A model generated the notes under the pieces. The model worked only from the letters and a program-made list of their open reading frames with translations. It had not been told where the DNA came from and did not search any database. A stretch of DNA of 64,000 nucleotides from Rhodovulum sulfidophilum (GTDB lineage Bacteria > Pseudomonadota > Alphaproteobacteria > Rhodobacterales > Rhodobacteraceae). The translations under genes and the position numbers were made by a program. Positions 52,753 to 61,287 of this stretch are shown here, piece by piece (the stretch's first letter is position 1; each line of letters opens with the position of its first letter). The DNA lies in contig QFPW01000005.1 in NCBI GenBank assembly GCA_003241785.1, forward strand, positions 1 through 64,000. The letters run 5' to 3'.

Positions 52753-53730
52753 ATGAAAGTCTTCATCACCCAGCCGCTGGAACAGGAAGCGGTCGACATG
52801 CTGGAAGCGGCGGGCATCGAGGTGACCTGCTCCGGCGTCAGCCGCCCGCTGACCCGCGCCGAGTTCCTCGACGGCATCCGCGACGCCGACGGCGCGATCT
52901 TCGTCTGGCACACCGAGCAACTCGACGCCGAGGCGATGGACCAGGCGCCGAAGCTCCGCATCGCCGCCCGCCGCGGCGTCGGCTACGAGAACTTCGACCT
53001 CGAGGAGGCGAAGAAGCGCGGCATCCACGTTACCGTGACGCCGGTCCATACCCATACCATCGCCGACCTCACCTTCGGCCTGATGATCAACGCGGCGCGC
53101 AAGCTGCATCTCGCCGACAATTTCGTGCGGACCGGCCAGTGGACCGAGGCCGGCACCTGGGTGGCGCAGCGCTTCATGGGCTTCGACGTCTCCTACAAGA
53201 CGCTCGGCGTGATCGGCCTCGGCAAGATCGGCAAGCACATGGCCAAGCGCGGCACCGGCTTCGACATGGAGATCCTCTACAACGATCCCGTGCGCCAGCC
53301 CGAGGCCGAGGCGGAGCTCGGCGCCACCTGGGTGCCGCTCGACGAGCTCTACGCCCGGTCGGACTTCATCACCGTGAACTGCGCGCTGACCGAGAGCTCG
53401 CGCCACATGATCGGCCGCGAGGCGATCGCCAAGATGAAGGACACCGCCGTCATCGTGGTCTCGGCGCGCGGCGGCATCGTCGACGAGGTGGCGCTCTACG
53501 AGGCGCTGACCACCGGCAAGCTCGGCGCCGCCGGCCTCGACGTCTTCGAGGAGGAACCGGTCGATCCGAACAATCCGCTCCTGAAGCTCGAGAACGTCGC
53601 GCTGTCGCCGCATCTCGGCACCAGCGTGCAGGAAACCCGGGTGCGGATGGCGACGACCGCCGCCGCCGATGTGATCCGCGTCCTGAAGGCGGAGGCGCCC
53701 GCCTATCCGCTCTTCAAGCTCAGCGCCTGA
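52753..53730 (+). CDS. D-2-hydroxyacid dehydrogenase (phosphoglycerate-dehydrogenase-like)
   Basis: NAD(P)-dependent 2-hydroxyacid dehydrogenase, 325 residues. Rossmann motif VIGLGKIGKHM (153-163), catalytic Arg239 (SARGGIVDE), Glu268 (EEEPVDP) and His287 (SPHLGTS). It starts at ATG 52753, nine bases after the PPC stop; a TTG four codons upstream would overlap. It differs from the first dehydrogenase of the operon, so the two likely act on different substrates or in opposite directions. Length is that of the simple subfamily without ACT domains. Confidence 0.92.
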   Translation: MKVFITQPLEQEAVDMLEAAGIEVTCSGVSRPLTRAEFLDGIRDADGAIFVWHTEQLDAEAMDQAPKLRIAARRGVGYENFDLEEAKKRGIHVTVTPVHTHTIADLTFGLMINAARKLHLADNFVRTGQWTEAGTWVAQRFMGFDVSYKTLGVIGLGKIGKHMAKRGTGFDMEILYNDPVRQPEAEAELGATWVPLDELYARSDFITVNCALTESSRHMIGREAIAKMKDTAVIVVSARGGIVDEVALYEALTTGKLGAAGLDVFEEEPVDPNNPLLKLENVALSPHLGTSVQETRVRMATTAAADVIRVLKAEAPAYPLFKLSA

Positions 53731-53741
53731 GGGAGGGAGCC

Positions 53742-54416
53742 ATGGAAGGCAATCGCATCAAGCAAGGCTTCACCCGCGTCGGGCGTGACCTCGTGCAGCG
53801 CTACCTGCCGCTTCCGGTCGCGAACGTGAGCGACGTCATGTCCCGCATGACCGCCGGCGGCCCGCGCCTGCGGCCGATGCACCGCGCGGGCAAGCTCTGC
53901 GGCCCGGCGCTCACCGTCAAGAGCCGGCCCGGCGACAACCTGATGCTGCACAAGGCGATCGACCTCGCGGAGCCCGGCGACGTGATCGTCTGCGACGCCG
54001 GCGGCGAGGTGACGAACGCGCTGATGGGCGAGCTCATGCTGGCCCATGCGATCCGGCGCGGCGTCGGGGGTTTCGTCCTCAACGGCGCGATCCGCGACGT
54101 GGAGGCGTTCCAGACGCGCAACCTGCCGGTCTACGCGCTCGGGGTGACGCATCGCGGGCCCTACAAGGACGGCCCCGGCGAGATCGGCTTCCCGGTCAGC
54201 CTCGACGGCATGGTGATCGCCCCCGGCGACCTCGTGCTCGGCGACGCGGATGGCGTGCTCTGCGTGCCGCGCGCCGAGGCCGAGGCGATCCTGCTGCGCG
54301 CCCGGGGCAAGCAGGAGGCCGAGGAGCGGCAGATGGCCGAGACCGAGGCGGGGACCGTCGATCGTTCCTGGATCGACCGCGTGCTCGCGCAGAAAGCCTG
54401 CGCGGTGCTCGACTGA
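53742..54416 (+). CDS. RraA-like aldolase/decarboxylase (HMG-aldolase type)
   Basis: A 224-residue protein of the RraA/4-hydroxy-4-methyl-2-oxoglutarate aldolase family. The characteristic NGAIRD motif with Arg118 and Asp119 supplies the substrate and Mg site, preceded by GDVIVCDAGGE. Family members cleave HMG or decarboxylate oxaloacetate; RraA itself inhibits RNase E. The catabolic operon context favours the aldolase role over RNase E control. GGGAGGGAG precedes ATG 53742. It is the last gene of the operon and is followed by hairpin sequences. Confidence 0.9.
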   Translation: MEGNRIKQGFTRVGRDLVQRYLPLPVANVSDVMSRMTAGGPRLRPMHRAGKLCGPALTVKSRPGDNLMLHKAIDLAEPGDVIVCDAGGEVTNALMGELMLAHAIRRGVGGFVLNGAIRDVEAFQTRNLPVYALGVTHRGPYKDGPGEIGFPVSLDGMVIAPGDLVLGDADGVLCVPRAEAEAILLRARGKQEAEERQMAETEAGTVDRSWIDRVLAQKACAVLD

Positions 54417-54428
54417 CCGCGACGGTCA
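54414..54428 (+). terminator. Hairpins after the RraA-like gene
   Basis: TGACCG (54414-54419, including the stop codon), loop CGA, CGGTCA (54423-54428) lies at the end of the operon. A larger bulged GC-rich stem lies at 54552-54583. No T-tract follows either. The 257-bp gap up to the PreA-like gene holds no recognised gene; its last part (54610-54673) is more AT-rich and probably contains the next promoter. Confidence 0.38.
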
Positions 54429-54673
54429 CGCGGGGATCGCGCGCGCTTGCCGGGCGGCCGACGACACCGGGGGGCGCCTCGTGGTCGGAGCCGCCCGGAT
54501 CTCCGGGACGGCCTCTCCGTCATCGTCCGTCCGTCGTGCCGGACGGCGGGAGCCGGCGCGCCGCGCCGCGTCGCGGCGCCGGCCGGGGGGCGTTCGGGGG
54601 GTTCCGGGGAAGATGTTGACTTCGCCAGACTTCGGACCGACGATCGCGGCTTGCAACGACGAGTGGATCCGCT

Positions 54674-55771
54674 GTGCTGAACACACTTGCTACGAGCTTC
54701 ACGGGTCTTGAGTTTGTCAATCCCTTCGTGCTGGCATCCGCGCCGCCGACGGAAAGCAAAGACAAGATCATGAGGGCCTTCGAGGCCGGATGGGGCGGGG
54801 TCGTCACCAAGACGATCGGGCTGCACCCGGTCGAAAACGTCGCCGGCCCCAAGACGATCTTTCAGCGCGCGAGCGAAGCGAAGCCCTATGTTTCGCGCGT
54901 GAAGCGTCCGGACACCGTTTCCCATTCCTCCTGGAACTGGGAGCTGATCTCCGATCAGCCGCTCGACCTGTGGCTTCCCGACCTCGCGGAGATCAAGGGC
55001 CGATACCCGGACCGGATGCTCATCGCCTCGATCATGGCCGGCGCCGGCAATGACGAAGAGATGGATCATTGGCGCAAGCTCGCGACCGCCGTCGTCGACG
55101 CGGGAAGCGACGCGATCGAGCTGAACCTGTCATGCCCCCACATGGACCGGAAGGACATGGGGGCGAACATCGCCAATGACGAAGACATCATCCGGTCGAT
55201 CCTGAAAGCCGTGACCGGCGCGGTGAGCGTCCCGATCTGGGTCAAGCTGACGCCATCCACGTCGACGCTCGTCGACGCGGCCGCGGCCGCCTACGCGGCT
55301 GGCGCCTCGTCGATCTCGCTTTGCAACACGTTCCCCTCCATGCCTCTGATGGATCCGGAAACCTTCAAGTTCGAGGTCGAGGTCGATGGCCTCGTCACTT
55401 CCGGCGGTCAGGGCGGCCTGGCCATCCTGAACCAGGCGCTGCAGCGCGTGTCGGATATTTCGCGCGCCTTTCCGGACAAGGCGGTTTCCGGCATCGGCGG
55501 GATAAGAGGCTTCCACGAGGCTTTCAATTTCATCGTCCACGGGGCCGGAAACCTGCAGGTTTGCACGGCGGCGATGGAGGAAAAAGGCAGCGGTGGCATC
55601 GGCATCAAGCTCATCCAGGAGCTGACGACGGATCTGAGCGACTATCTGCGGCGCAAGGGATTTTCATCGATCGAGGCATTTCGCGGCGTCGCGCGCGAAA
55701 GGATCGTCGAGCATTCCCAGATCCGCAGGAAGAGCGAGGCCTATAACGGCGGCTACGGGATCCCGGCCTGA
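54674..55771 (+). CDS. PreA-like dihydropyrimidine dehydrogenase, lacking Fe-S domains
   Basis: FMN-dependent oxidoreductase of 365 residues, related to the NAD-dependent dihydropyrimidine dehydrogenase PreA and to class 1B dihydroorotate dehydrogenase. The family start NPFVLASAPPTESK, AFEAGWGGVVTKT and the active-site Cys154 in LNLSCPHM are visible, as is the SGIGGI phosphate/FMN segment. PreA proteins usually end in two [4Fe-4S] ferredoxin domains and pair with PreT; here no CxxCxxC motif exists and the gene ends at SEAYNGGYGIPA with no partner gene. It may therefore receive electrons differently or reduce another ene compound. GTG 54674 is the start; the local sequence is slightly richer in AT than its neighbours. 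Confidence 0.85.
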   Translation: MLNTLATSFTGLEFVNPFVLASAPPTESKDKIMRAFEAGWGGVVTKTIGLHPVENVAGPKTIFQRASEAKPYVSRVKRPDTVSHSSWNWELISDQPLDLWLPDLAEIKGRYPDRMLIASIMAGAGNDEEMDHWRKLATAVVDAGSDAIELNLSCPHMDRKDMGANIANDEDIIRSILKAVTGAVSVPIWVKLTPSTSTLVDAAAAAYAAGASSISLCNTFPSMPLMDPETFKFEVEVDGLVTSGGQGGLAILNQALQRVSDISRAFPDKAVSGIGGIRGFHEAFNFIVHGAGNLQVCTAAMEEKGSGGIGIKLIQELTTDLSDYLRRKGFSSIEAFRGVARERIVEHSQIRRKSEAYNGGYGIPA

Positions 55772-55880
55772 ACCGGCCGACGCTCGATGACCGTCGAACC
55801 CTTCTGAGCCCGCGCCGCCGAGGCGGACTTCCCGGGACGTGGCGCGTTCGGCGCGTCGCGCCGTCGCCACGCCGGAGCGG

Positions 55881-57287
55881 TTATCCCGCCAGGACCGGTC
55901 CCCGCTGACCCGCGATCGGCAAGGCGGGGCGATCGGATGCCGCGACCATGCCGCGCCAGCGCGCCGCGTAGCCGCGCAACGCGCCGGTGTCGCGCGCCGA
56001 CGCCGGTTCCGGCGCCGCATCCTGGACGCCGCCCGCGAGCAGCGCCGCGCCGACCGCCGTGCCGGTGGCGCCGCCCGAGGAAGCGAGGACCGGGCGGCCG
56101 GCTGCGGCCTCCAGCATATCGAGGAAATCGGCGTTCGCGGCGAAGGGCCCCTCGACCACGATCGGGCCGGCGGCGCCGAGCAGCGACAACGATTCCGCCG
56201 TCACCAGCGCGAGATAGAAGGCGAGCGCCACGGCGGTCTCGCCGTCGCTCCCCGGCGGTTCGGTCCAGCCGCCCTCGCGGCCCCGGAACGGGCCCGAGCC
56301 GGGCTCGACCGCCGGAAGCAGCATGAGGCCGCGCGCCAGCACCCGGGCGCGGTGCTCCGGGGTCGGGACGAGAGCGCGGCCGGCGCGGATGATCTCGTAT
56401 TCGCGTCCGCCCATGAACCGCGCCGACGGCGTCGGATCGCCGAGGCCGTTGACGTTGACCAGCAGGTCGCGCCCGGGATCGAGCGCGCGCGGTTCGGCGC
56501 CGATCGCCATCGCGATCACCCAGGTGCCGGTCGAGACCACCGCGAAGGGCCCGCTCCGCCGCCGCAGATGCGCGTAGAGCGAGGCGTTGGAATCGTGGAT
56601 CCCGCAGAGGACCGGCGTCGCCGGCGGCAGCCCGGTGCGCGCCGCGATCTCGGGGCGGAGCGGCCCCAGCGGCTCGCCGGCGCGGCGCAGCGGCGGCATC
56701 AGCCGGCGCCAGCCCATCGCGTCGACCAGCGGCGAGAAATCCCCCGCCCAGGGGTTCCAGAGATCGGTGTGGCAGCCGAGCGAGGTCGCCTCCACCGCCG
56801 GAACGCCGCAAAGCCGCATCGCCCAGTATTCGGGATAGGTGAGGATATGCGCCGCCCGCCCCGTCTCTTCCGGGAATGCGCCGAACAGCCAGTGGAGCTG
56901 CGCGCCGAGGTTGAGACCGGCGCCGAGCCGGGGCGAGCCGGTCAGCGCGAAATCGGGCCGCAGCGCGTCGTAGTCGCTGGGCGGCAGCGGGTGCTCGTAG
57001 TCGAGGATCGGCAGGACCAGCCCGCCGTCCGCGTCCACCAGCGCGGCGGTCGCGCCATGCGTGGTGATCGCGATCGCCCCGACCGGCCAGTCGGCGCCGA
57101 GCTCGGCCAGCGCGGCGAGAAGGAAGGCCCAGTGCGCCTCGGTGTCGTAGCGCGGGTAAGGCGCGCCGCCGAGCACGCCGTTCGGCATCCGCCGCTCGGC
57201 GACCTCGCGCTCGGCCGCGAGATCCACCACCGCGACCTTCACATTGGTCTTGCCGAAGTCGATCACCGCGACATGGGAGGGGGTCAT
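55881..57287 (-). CDS. rhaK: FGGY carbohydrate kinase (rhamnulose kinase, RhaK)
   Basis: Sugar kinase of 468 residues in the FGGY family, assigned as the kinase of the rhamnose pathway by position. VIDFGKTNVKV and VSTGTWVIAM give the nucleotide/phosphate motifs, and EGPFAANADFLDML the C-terminal domain. The start at 57287 is preferred over an upstream in-frame ATG at 57341 that would overlap the mutarotase gene and add an unrelated Arg/Trp stretch. Order RSTPQUK is known from Rhizobium leguminosarum, where RhaK also affects transport through the ABC system. The gene ends 109 bp from the convergent PreA-like gene. Confidence 0.9.
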   Translation of the reverse strand: MTPSHVAVIDFGKTNVKVAVVDLAAEREVAERRMPNGVLGGAPYPRYDTEAHWAFLLAALAELGADWPVGAIAITTHGATAALVDADGGLVLPILDYEHPLPPSDYDALRPDFALTGSPRLGAGLNLGAQLHWLFGAFPEETGRAAHILTYPEYWAMRLCGVPAVEATSLGCHTDLWNPWAGDFSPLVDAMGWRRLMPPLRRAGEPLGPLRPEIAARTGLPPATPVLCGIHDSNASLYAHLRRRSGPFAVVSTGTWVIAMAIGAEPRALDPGRDLLVNVNGLGDPTPSARFMGGREYEIIRAGRALVPTPEHRARVLARGLMLLPAVEPGSGPFRGREGGWTEPPGSDGETAVALAFYLALVTAESLSLLGAAGPIVVEGPFAANADFLDMLEAAAGRPVLASSGGATGTAVGAALLAGGVQDAAPEPASARDTGALRGYAARWRGMVAASDRPALPIAGQRGPVLAG

Positions 57288-57291
57288 CGGC

Positions 57292-57609
57292 TCAATCCAG
57301 CTGGAACATGGGGGCGAGCGCCACCGCCACCGGCGCGCCATCGGGGCCCGCGTCCATGATGTCGGCCATGTGATCCCACCAGCGCCGCATCACCGGCTCG
57401 AGCGGCAGCCGGTCCATGCCGTGCTCCCCGGCGCGGATCAGCGTGGCGAAGAGCGCGCCGGTCTCGGGGTCGAGCCAGATCGAATAATCCGAGATCCCCG
57501 CCCCCTTCAGCAGCGCGACCAGCTCGGGCCAGATCGCGTCGTGGCGCGCGCGGTACTCGGCCTCCCGCCCCGGATGGAGGCGCATGCGGAAGGCGATCCG
57601 TTCGCTCAT
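57292..57609 (-). CDS. rhaU: L-rhamnose mutarotase
   Basis: A 105-residue dimeric alpha/beta protein (RhaM/RhaU/YiiL family) that interconverts alpha and beta anomers of L-rhamnose. Conserved blocks are MRLHPGREAEYRARHDAIWPEL (shortened here), the YSIW pair and MRRWWDHMADIM. Its start overlaps the RhaQ permease stop as ATGA. Identification is firm by length and motif as well as context. Confidence 0.95.
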   Translation of the reverse strand: MSERIAFRMRLHPGREAEYRARHDAIWPELVALLKGAGISDYSIWLDPETGALFATLIRAGEHGMDRLPLEPVMRRWWDHMADIMDAGPDGAPVAVALAPMFQLD

Positions 57610-58613
57610 CGCCGGACCTTCTCGTAGAGCCGGGGCGCCGCGATCACGATGATCAGCAAGAGGCCGATGAAGATCGACATCACGATGCCCGGCACGTTCA
57701 GGAGCCCGAGCCCGAAGGTCACCATGCCCATGATCAGCGCCGCCATCACCACGCCGAAGATCGAGCCCGAGCCGCCGAGGATCGAGACGCCCCCGAGCAC
57801 GACCATCGTCACCACCTCGAGCTCCATGCCCGCGCCGATCGAGGGCCGGGTGGAACCGAGCCGCGAGGTGAGGCAGATCGCGGCGATGCCCGACAGGAGC
57901 CCGGTGAGCAGGAAGAGCGTCATCTTGATCCGCTCGACCTTCACCCCCGAGAAGCGCGCGGCGGTGGCGTTGTTGCCGATCGCATAGACCCGGCGCCCGA
58001 AGGTGGTCCGGTGCAGGGCGACGCCGAAGACGAGCGCGAGAAGGACAAAGAGCGCCAGCTCGAAGGTGATGACCCAGGCGACGTAGCCCTGGCCGAAATA
58101 GGCGAAGCTGTCCGGATAGCCCGAGAAGGCCTGATCGCCGAGCACGATGTAGGAGATGCCGCGGAAGAGGCTCATCGTGCCGATCGTGACCACGATCGAC
58201 GGCAGCCCGAAGCGGGTGACGAGCGTGCCGTTGAAGGCGCCGCAGAGGAGCCCGACACCGATCCCGATCGCGACCAGCCCCGGCGTGCCGACACCGGCCT
58301 GCGCCGCGAAGCCCATCGCGGTCGAGGCGAGCGCGACGATCGCCGCGACCGAGAGGTCGATCTCGCCCGAGATGATCAGGAGCGCCATGGCGAAGGCGAT
58401 CATCGCCTTCTCGGTGAAGTTGAAGCTCGCGTCCGACAGGTTCCAGGGGTCGAGGAAATAGGGCGAGGCGAAGGCGTTGGCGACGAAGATCAGCGTCGCC
58501 ACGACGACGAGCAGCGCCTCCCAGGAGCGCAGGATCCGCTGCCACCGGGTGGTGAGCCGGTCCGGGATCGCCCGGGCCGCGGCGGCGCGCGGGGTGAGGG
58601 TCGCGGAGGTCAT
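57606..58613 (-). CDS. rhaQ: Rhamnose ABC permease RhaQ
   Basis: Inner-membrane permease of 335 residues in the RbsC/XylH-type BPD_transp_2 family, with about nine hydrophobic helices (ALLVVVATLIFVANAFASPY at the start) and the loop ARFSGVKVERIKM. GGAGG precedes ATG 58613 and the start overlaps the partner permease gene. The RhaP/RhaQ names are assigned by order in the Rhizobium-type operon. Confidence 0.92.
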   Translation of the reverse strand: MTSATLTPRAAAARAIPDRLTTRWQRILRSWEALLVVVATLIFVANAFASPYFLDPWNLSDASFNFTEKAMIAFAMALLIISGEIDLSVAAIVALASTAMGFAAQAGVGTPGLVAIGIGVGLLCGAFNGTLVTRFGLPSIVVTIGTMSLFRGISYIVLGDQAFSGYPDSFAYFGQGYVAWVITFELALFVLLALVFGVALHRTTFGRRVYAIGNNATAARFSGVKVERIKMTLFLLTGLLSGIAAICLTSRLGSTRPSIGAGMELEVVTMVVLGGVSILGGSGSIFGVVMAALIMGMVTFGLGLLNVPGIVMSIFIGLLLIIVIAAPRLYEKVRR

Positions 58614-59593
58614 GCGCTCGCTCCTTCGGCGGATTTCAGGATGACGCGGCCGGCGCGGCGCTCGGCTCTCGCGTTGAAGGCGACGGCGGCGAGGATCGCG
58701 AGGCCCGAGATCGCCATCTGCCAGAAGGGCGAGATCCCGGCGACGGGCAGCGCGTTCTTGATGACGCCGAGGAAGAGCGCGCCCAAGACCGCGCCGCCGA
58801 CCGAGCCGATGCCGCCGGCGATCGAGATGCCGCCGATCACGCAGGCGGCGATCACGTCGAGCTCGAACCCGGCCGCGACCTCGACATAGGCGACGGCGTA
58901 GCGGCTGACCCAGAGATAGCCGCAGAGCCCGGCGAGCCCGCCCATCAGCGTGAAGGCGAAAAAGCGCGTCCGCCCCGGCGAGATCCCGGCGTAGACCGCC
59001 GCGTGCTCGTTGCCGCCGACAGCGTAGAAGGCGCGGCCGAGCGGGGTCCGGGTGAGCAGGAGCACCGCGAAGACCACGGTCAGGATCGCGATCCAGGACA
59101 GCGCCGGCAGGCCGAGCAGCGTGGCGCGCGGGAAGCCCTTGAACGCCGCGCTCATCTGATGCGCGTTGACCCAGGCGCCGCTCGCGAAGAGGAAGATCGC
59201 GCCCCGGAAGATCGTCATCGTGCCGAGCGTGACGACGATCGGCGGCAGGCCGAGCTTCCAGACCAGGAGCCCGTTCACCGCGCCAAGCGCGAGGCCGAGC
59301 GCGATTGCGACGAGCACCAGCAGCGCCACGGGCAGGCCGGGCGCGGCGGCGTTCAGCATCGCGACCACCATGCCGGTGAGCGCCACGTTGGCCGCGACCG
59401 AGAGGTCGATGCACTTCGTCAGGATCACCGCCATCTGGCCGAGCGCCAGGATGATGAGGATCGAGCTGTCGTTGAAGATCGCGGCGAGATTGCCGGGGGC
59501 GGCGAAGCCGCGGAACCGGGTCTCGACGATCAGAATCAGCGCGAGGATGGCGGCGGCGAGGATCACCTCGCGCGAGCGTAGGGTTCGGGTCAT
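58610..59593 (-). CDS. rhaP: Rhamnose ABC permease RhaP
   Basis: Inner-membrane permease of 327 residues, same family as RhaQ (VILAAAILALILIVETRFRG at the N-terminus; GNEHAAVYAGISPGRTR in the loop). It overlaps both the ATPase gene and RhaQ by four bases, so three genes are translationally coupled. It forms the heterodimeric channel with RhaQ for rhamnose uptake. Confidence 0.92.
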   Translation of the reverse strand: MTRTLRSREVILAAAILALILIVETRFRGFAAPGNLAAIFNDSSILIILALGQMAVILTKCIDLSVAANVALTGMVVAMLNAAAPGLPVALLVLVAIALGLALGAVNGLLVWKLGLPPIVVTLGTMTIFRGAIFLFASGAWVNAHQMSAAFKGFPRATLLGLPALSWIAILTVVFAVLLLTRTPLGRAFYAVGGNEHAAVYAGISPGRTRFFAFTLMGGLAGLCGYLWVSRYAVAYVEVAAGFELDVIAACVIGGISIAGGIGSVGGAVLGALFLGVIKNALPVAGISPFWQMAISGLAILAAVAFNARAERRAGRVILKSAEGASA

Positions 59594-61143
59594 GCGGCGT
59601 CCTCATGCGCGAGGCCGGCGGCGGCGCGGACCAGGCGTTCGGGGGAAAGGCCCTCGCGATCGAAGGTGCCGACCATGCGGCCCTCGCGCATCACGACGAC
59701 GCGGTCGGACATGCCGAGGATCTCCGGAATCTCGGAGGAGACCATGATCACGGCGAGTCCCTGGGCCGCGAGCTCGGCCATGAATTCGTGCACGGCGGCC
59801 TTGGAGCCGACGTCGATGCCCTTGGTCGGCTCGTCGAGGATGATCACCTTCGGCCGCGTCGCGAGCCATTTGCCGATCACGACCTTCTGCTGGTTGCCGC
59901 CCGAGAGCAGGCCGAGCGGCTGGTCGAGGCTCGCGGCCCGCAGCTCGAGGCGCTCGGCATAGGCGCGGGTCAGCGCGAATTCCTCGGCCATCCGGAGGAA
60001 GCCCCGGCGCGAGACCTGTGCGAGCGAGGGCAGCGTCATGTTCTCGAAAATCGGCATCGGCCGGATGGCGCCCTGCAGGCCGCGGTCCTCGGGCACGTAG
60101 ACGATGCCGCGCGCCACCGCCTCGGCCGGCGAGCGGATCACCGCGACCTTGCCGTCGATCTTGCAGGCGCCCTTCGAGGGCCGGGTGACGCCGAAGAGCG
60201 ACTGCATGAATTCCGAGCGACCGGCGCCGACCAGCCCGTAGAAGCCGAGGATCTCGCCCTTGTGGAGACCGAAGTTGATGTCGGCGAATTCGGTCGGATG
60301 CGAATAGCCCGCGACGCGCAGGACCTCCTCGCCGATCCGGGGCTCGCGGGCGGGGAAGATCCGGTCCATCTCGCGGCCGACCATCAGCGCGACGAGCCCC
60401 TTCTCGCTCGCCTCCGCCATCATCCCCGCGCCGACGAGGCGGCCGTCGCGGAACACGGTGTAGCGGTCGGCGACGCGGAAGATCTCGTCGAACTTGTGGC
60501 TGATGAAGAGGATCGCCTTGCCGTCGGCCTTCAGCCGCTCGATCAGCTCGTAGAGCTCCTCGATCTCCTTCTGGCTGAGCGCCGCGGTCGGCTCGTCCAT
60601 GATCACCACCCGCGCGTCGATCGAGAGCGCGCGCGAGATCGCGACGAGATGCTTCGAGGCGATGCCGAGCTCGCGCAGCGGCGCGCGCGGATCGACCTCG
60701 GCGCCGACCCGGGTCAGGATAGCAGCGGCCTCCGCGTTCATCCGCCGCCAGTCGATCAGCCCGAACCGGCCGCGCGGCGCATGGCCGAGGAAGACGTTCT
60801 CCGCGACGGTGAGGTCGTCGAAGAGCACGGTTTCCTGGTGGATCGCGGTGACGCCGGCCCGCGCCGCGTCGACCGCCGCCGGAAAGCGCGCCGGCGCGCC
60901 GGCGACGGTGATCTCGCCCCCGTCCGGCTGGTAGATCCCGGTCAGGATCTTGACGATGGTCGACTTGCCCGCGCCGTTCTCGCCGATGAGCGCGGTCACC
61001 TGCCCGGGATAGAGGTCGAGGTCGACGCCCGCGAGCGCCTGCACGCCGGGAAAGGACTTCGAGATGCCCCGGAGCGACAGGATCGGCTCGGGGCTCGAGG
61101 GCACGGGCGCGACCGCGCCGCGCGAGGGTTGGAACGCGTGCAT
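59590..61143 (-). CDS. rhaT: Rhamnose ABC ATPase, two NBDs
   Basis: A 517-residue sugar importer ATPase with two fused domains. NBD1 has GENGAGKST and MDEPTAALS; NBD2 has a degenerate Walker A (GLVGAGRSE), LSGGNQQKVVIGKWL and LDEPTKGIDVG, the normal pattern for this CUT2 group. A 144-bp gap with stable hairpins separates it from the RhaS gene, so its expression is probably lower. RhaT here is the ABC subunit, not the E. coli symporter of the same name. Confidence 0.93.
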   Translation of the reverse strand: MHAFQPSRGAVAPVPSSPEPILSLRGISKSFPGVQALAGVDLDLYPGQVTALIGENGAGKSTIVKILTGIYQPDGGEITVAGAPARFPAAVDAARAGVTAIHQETVLFDDLTVAENVFLGHAPRGRFGLIDWRRMNAEAAAILTRVGAEVDPRAPLRELGIASKHLVAISRALSIDARVVIMDEPTAALSQKEIEELYELIERLKADGKAILFISHKFDEIFRVADRYTVFRDGRLVGAGMMAEASEKGLVALMVGREMDRIFPAREPRIGEEVLRVAGYSHPTEFADINFGLHKGEILGFYGLVGAGRSEFMQSLFGVTRPSKGACKIDGKVAVIRSPAEAVARGIVYVPEDRGLQGAIRPMPIFENMTLPSLAQVSRRGFLRMAEEFALTRAYAERLELRAASLDQPLGLLSGGNQQKVVIGKWLATRPKVIILDEPTKGIDVGSKAAVHEFMAELAAQGLAVIMVSSEIPEILGMSDRVVVMREGRMVGTFDREGLSPERLVRAAAGLAHEDAA

Positions 61144-61223
61144 GGATTTATCCTCCGGCGGCGGGCGGCCGTGGCGTCGGGCGTTGGTCGAGACGGCGTG
61201 CGAAGACGGCGGGCGGGGGCACC

Positions 61224-61276
61224 GCGGACCGGGGTCCGCCCGCGGGCGGCGTAGGGCGGACTTCGGTCCGCCGTAC
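61224..61276 (-). terminator. Two tandem hairpins between rhaS and rhaT
   Basis: GTAGGGCGGAC (61251-61261) pairs, with one mismatch, with GTCCGCCGTAC (61266-61276) around a TTCG tetraloop. GCGGAC (61224-61229) pairs with GTCCGC (61234-61239) around CGGG. In the minus-strand transcript they follow the RhaS stop directly. They share GGCGGAC/GTCCGCC arms, suggesting duplication. No T-tract. A partial terminator or mRNA stabiliser favouring RhaS is inferred. Confidence 0.6.
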
Positions 61277-61287
61277 CCCGGCGCCGA

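Noticed and set aside
9352..55771. A joint reductive pyrimidine pathway from the hydantoinase and the PreA-like enzyme
   Set aside because: The genes are 44 kb apart in different operons under different regulators, and neither PreT nor beta-ureidopropionase was found.
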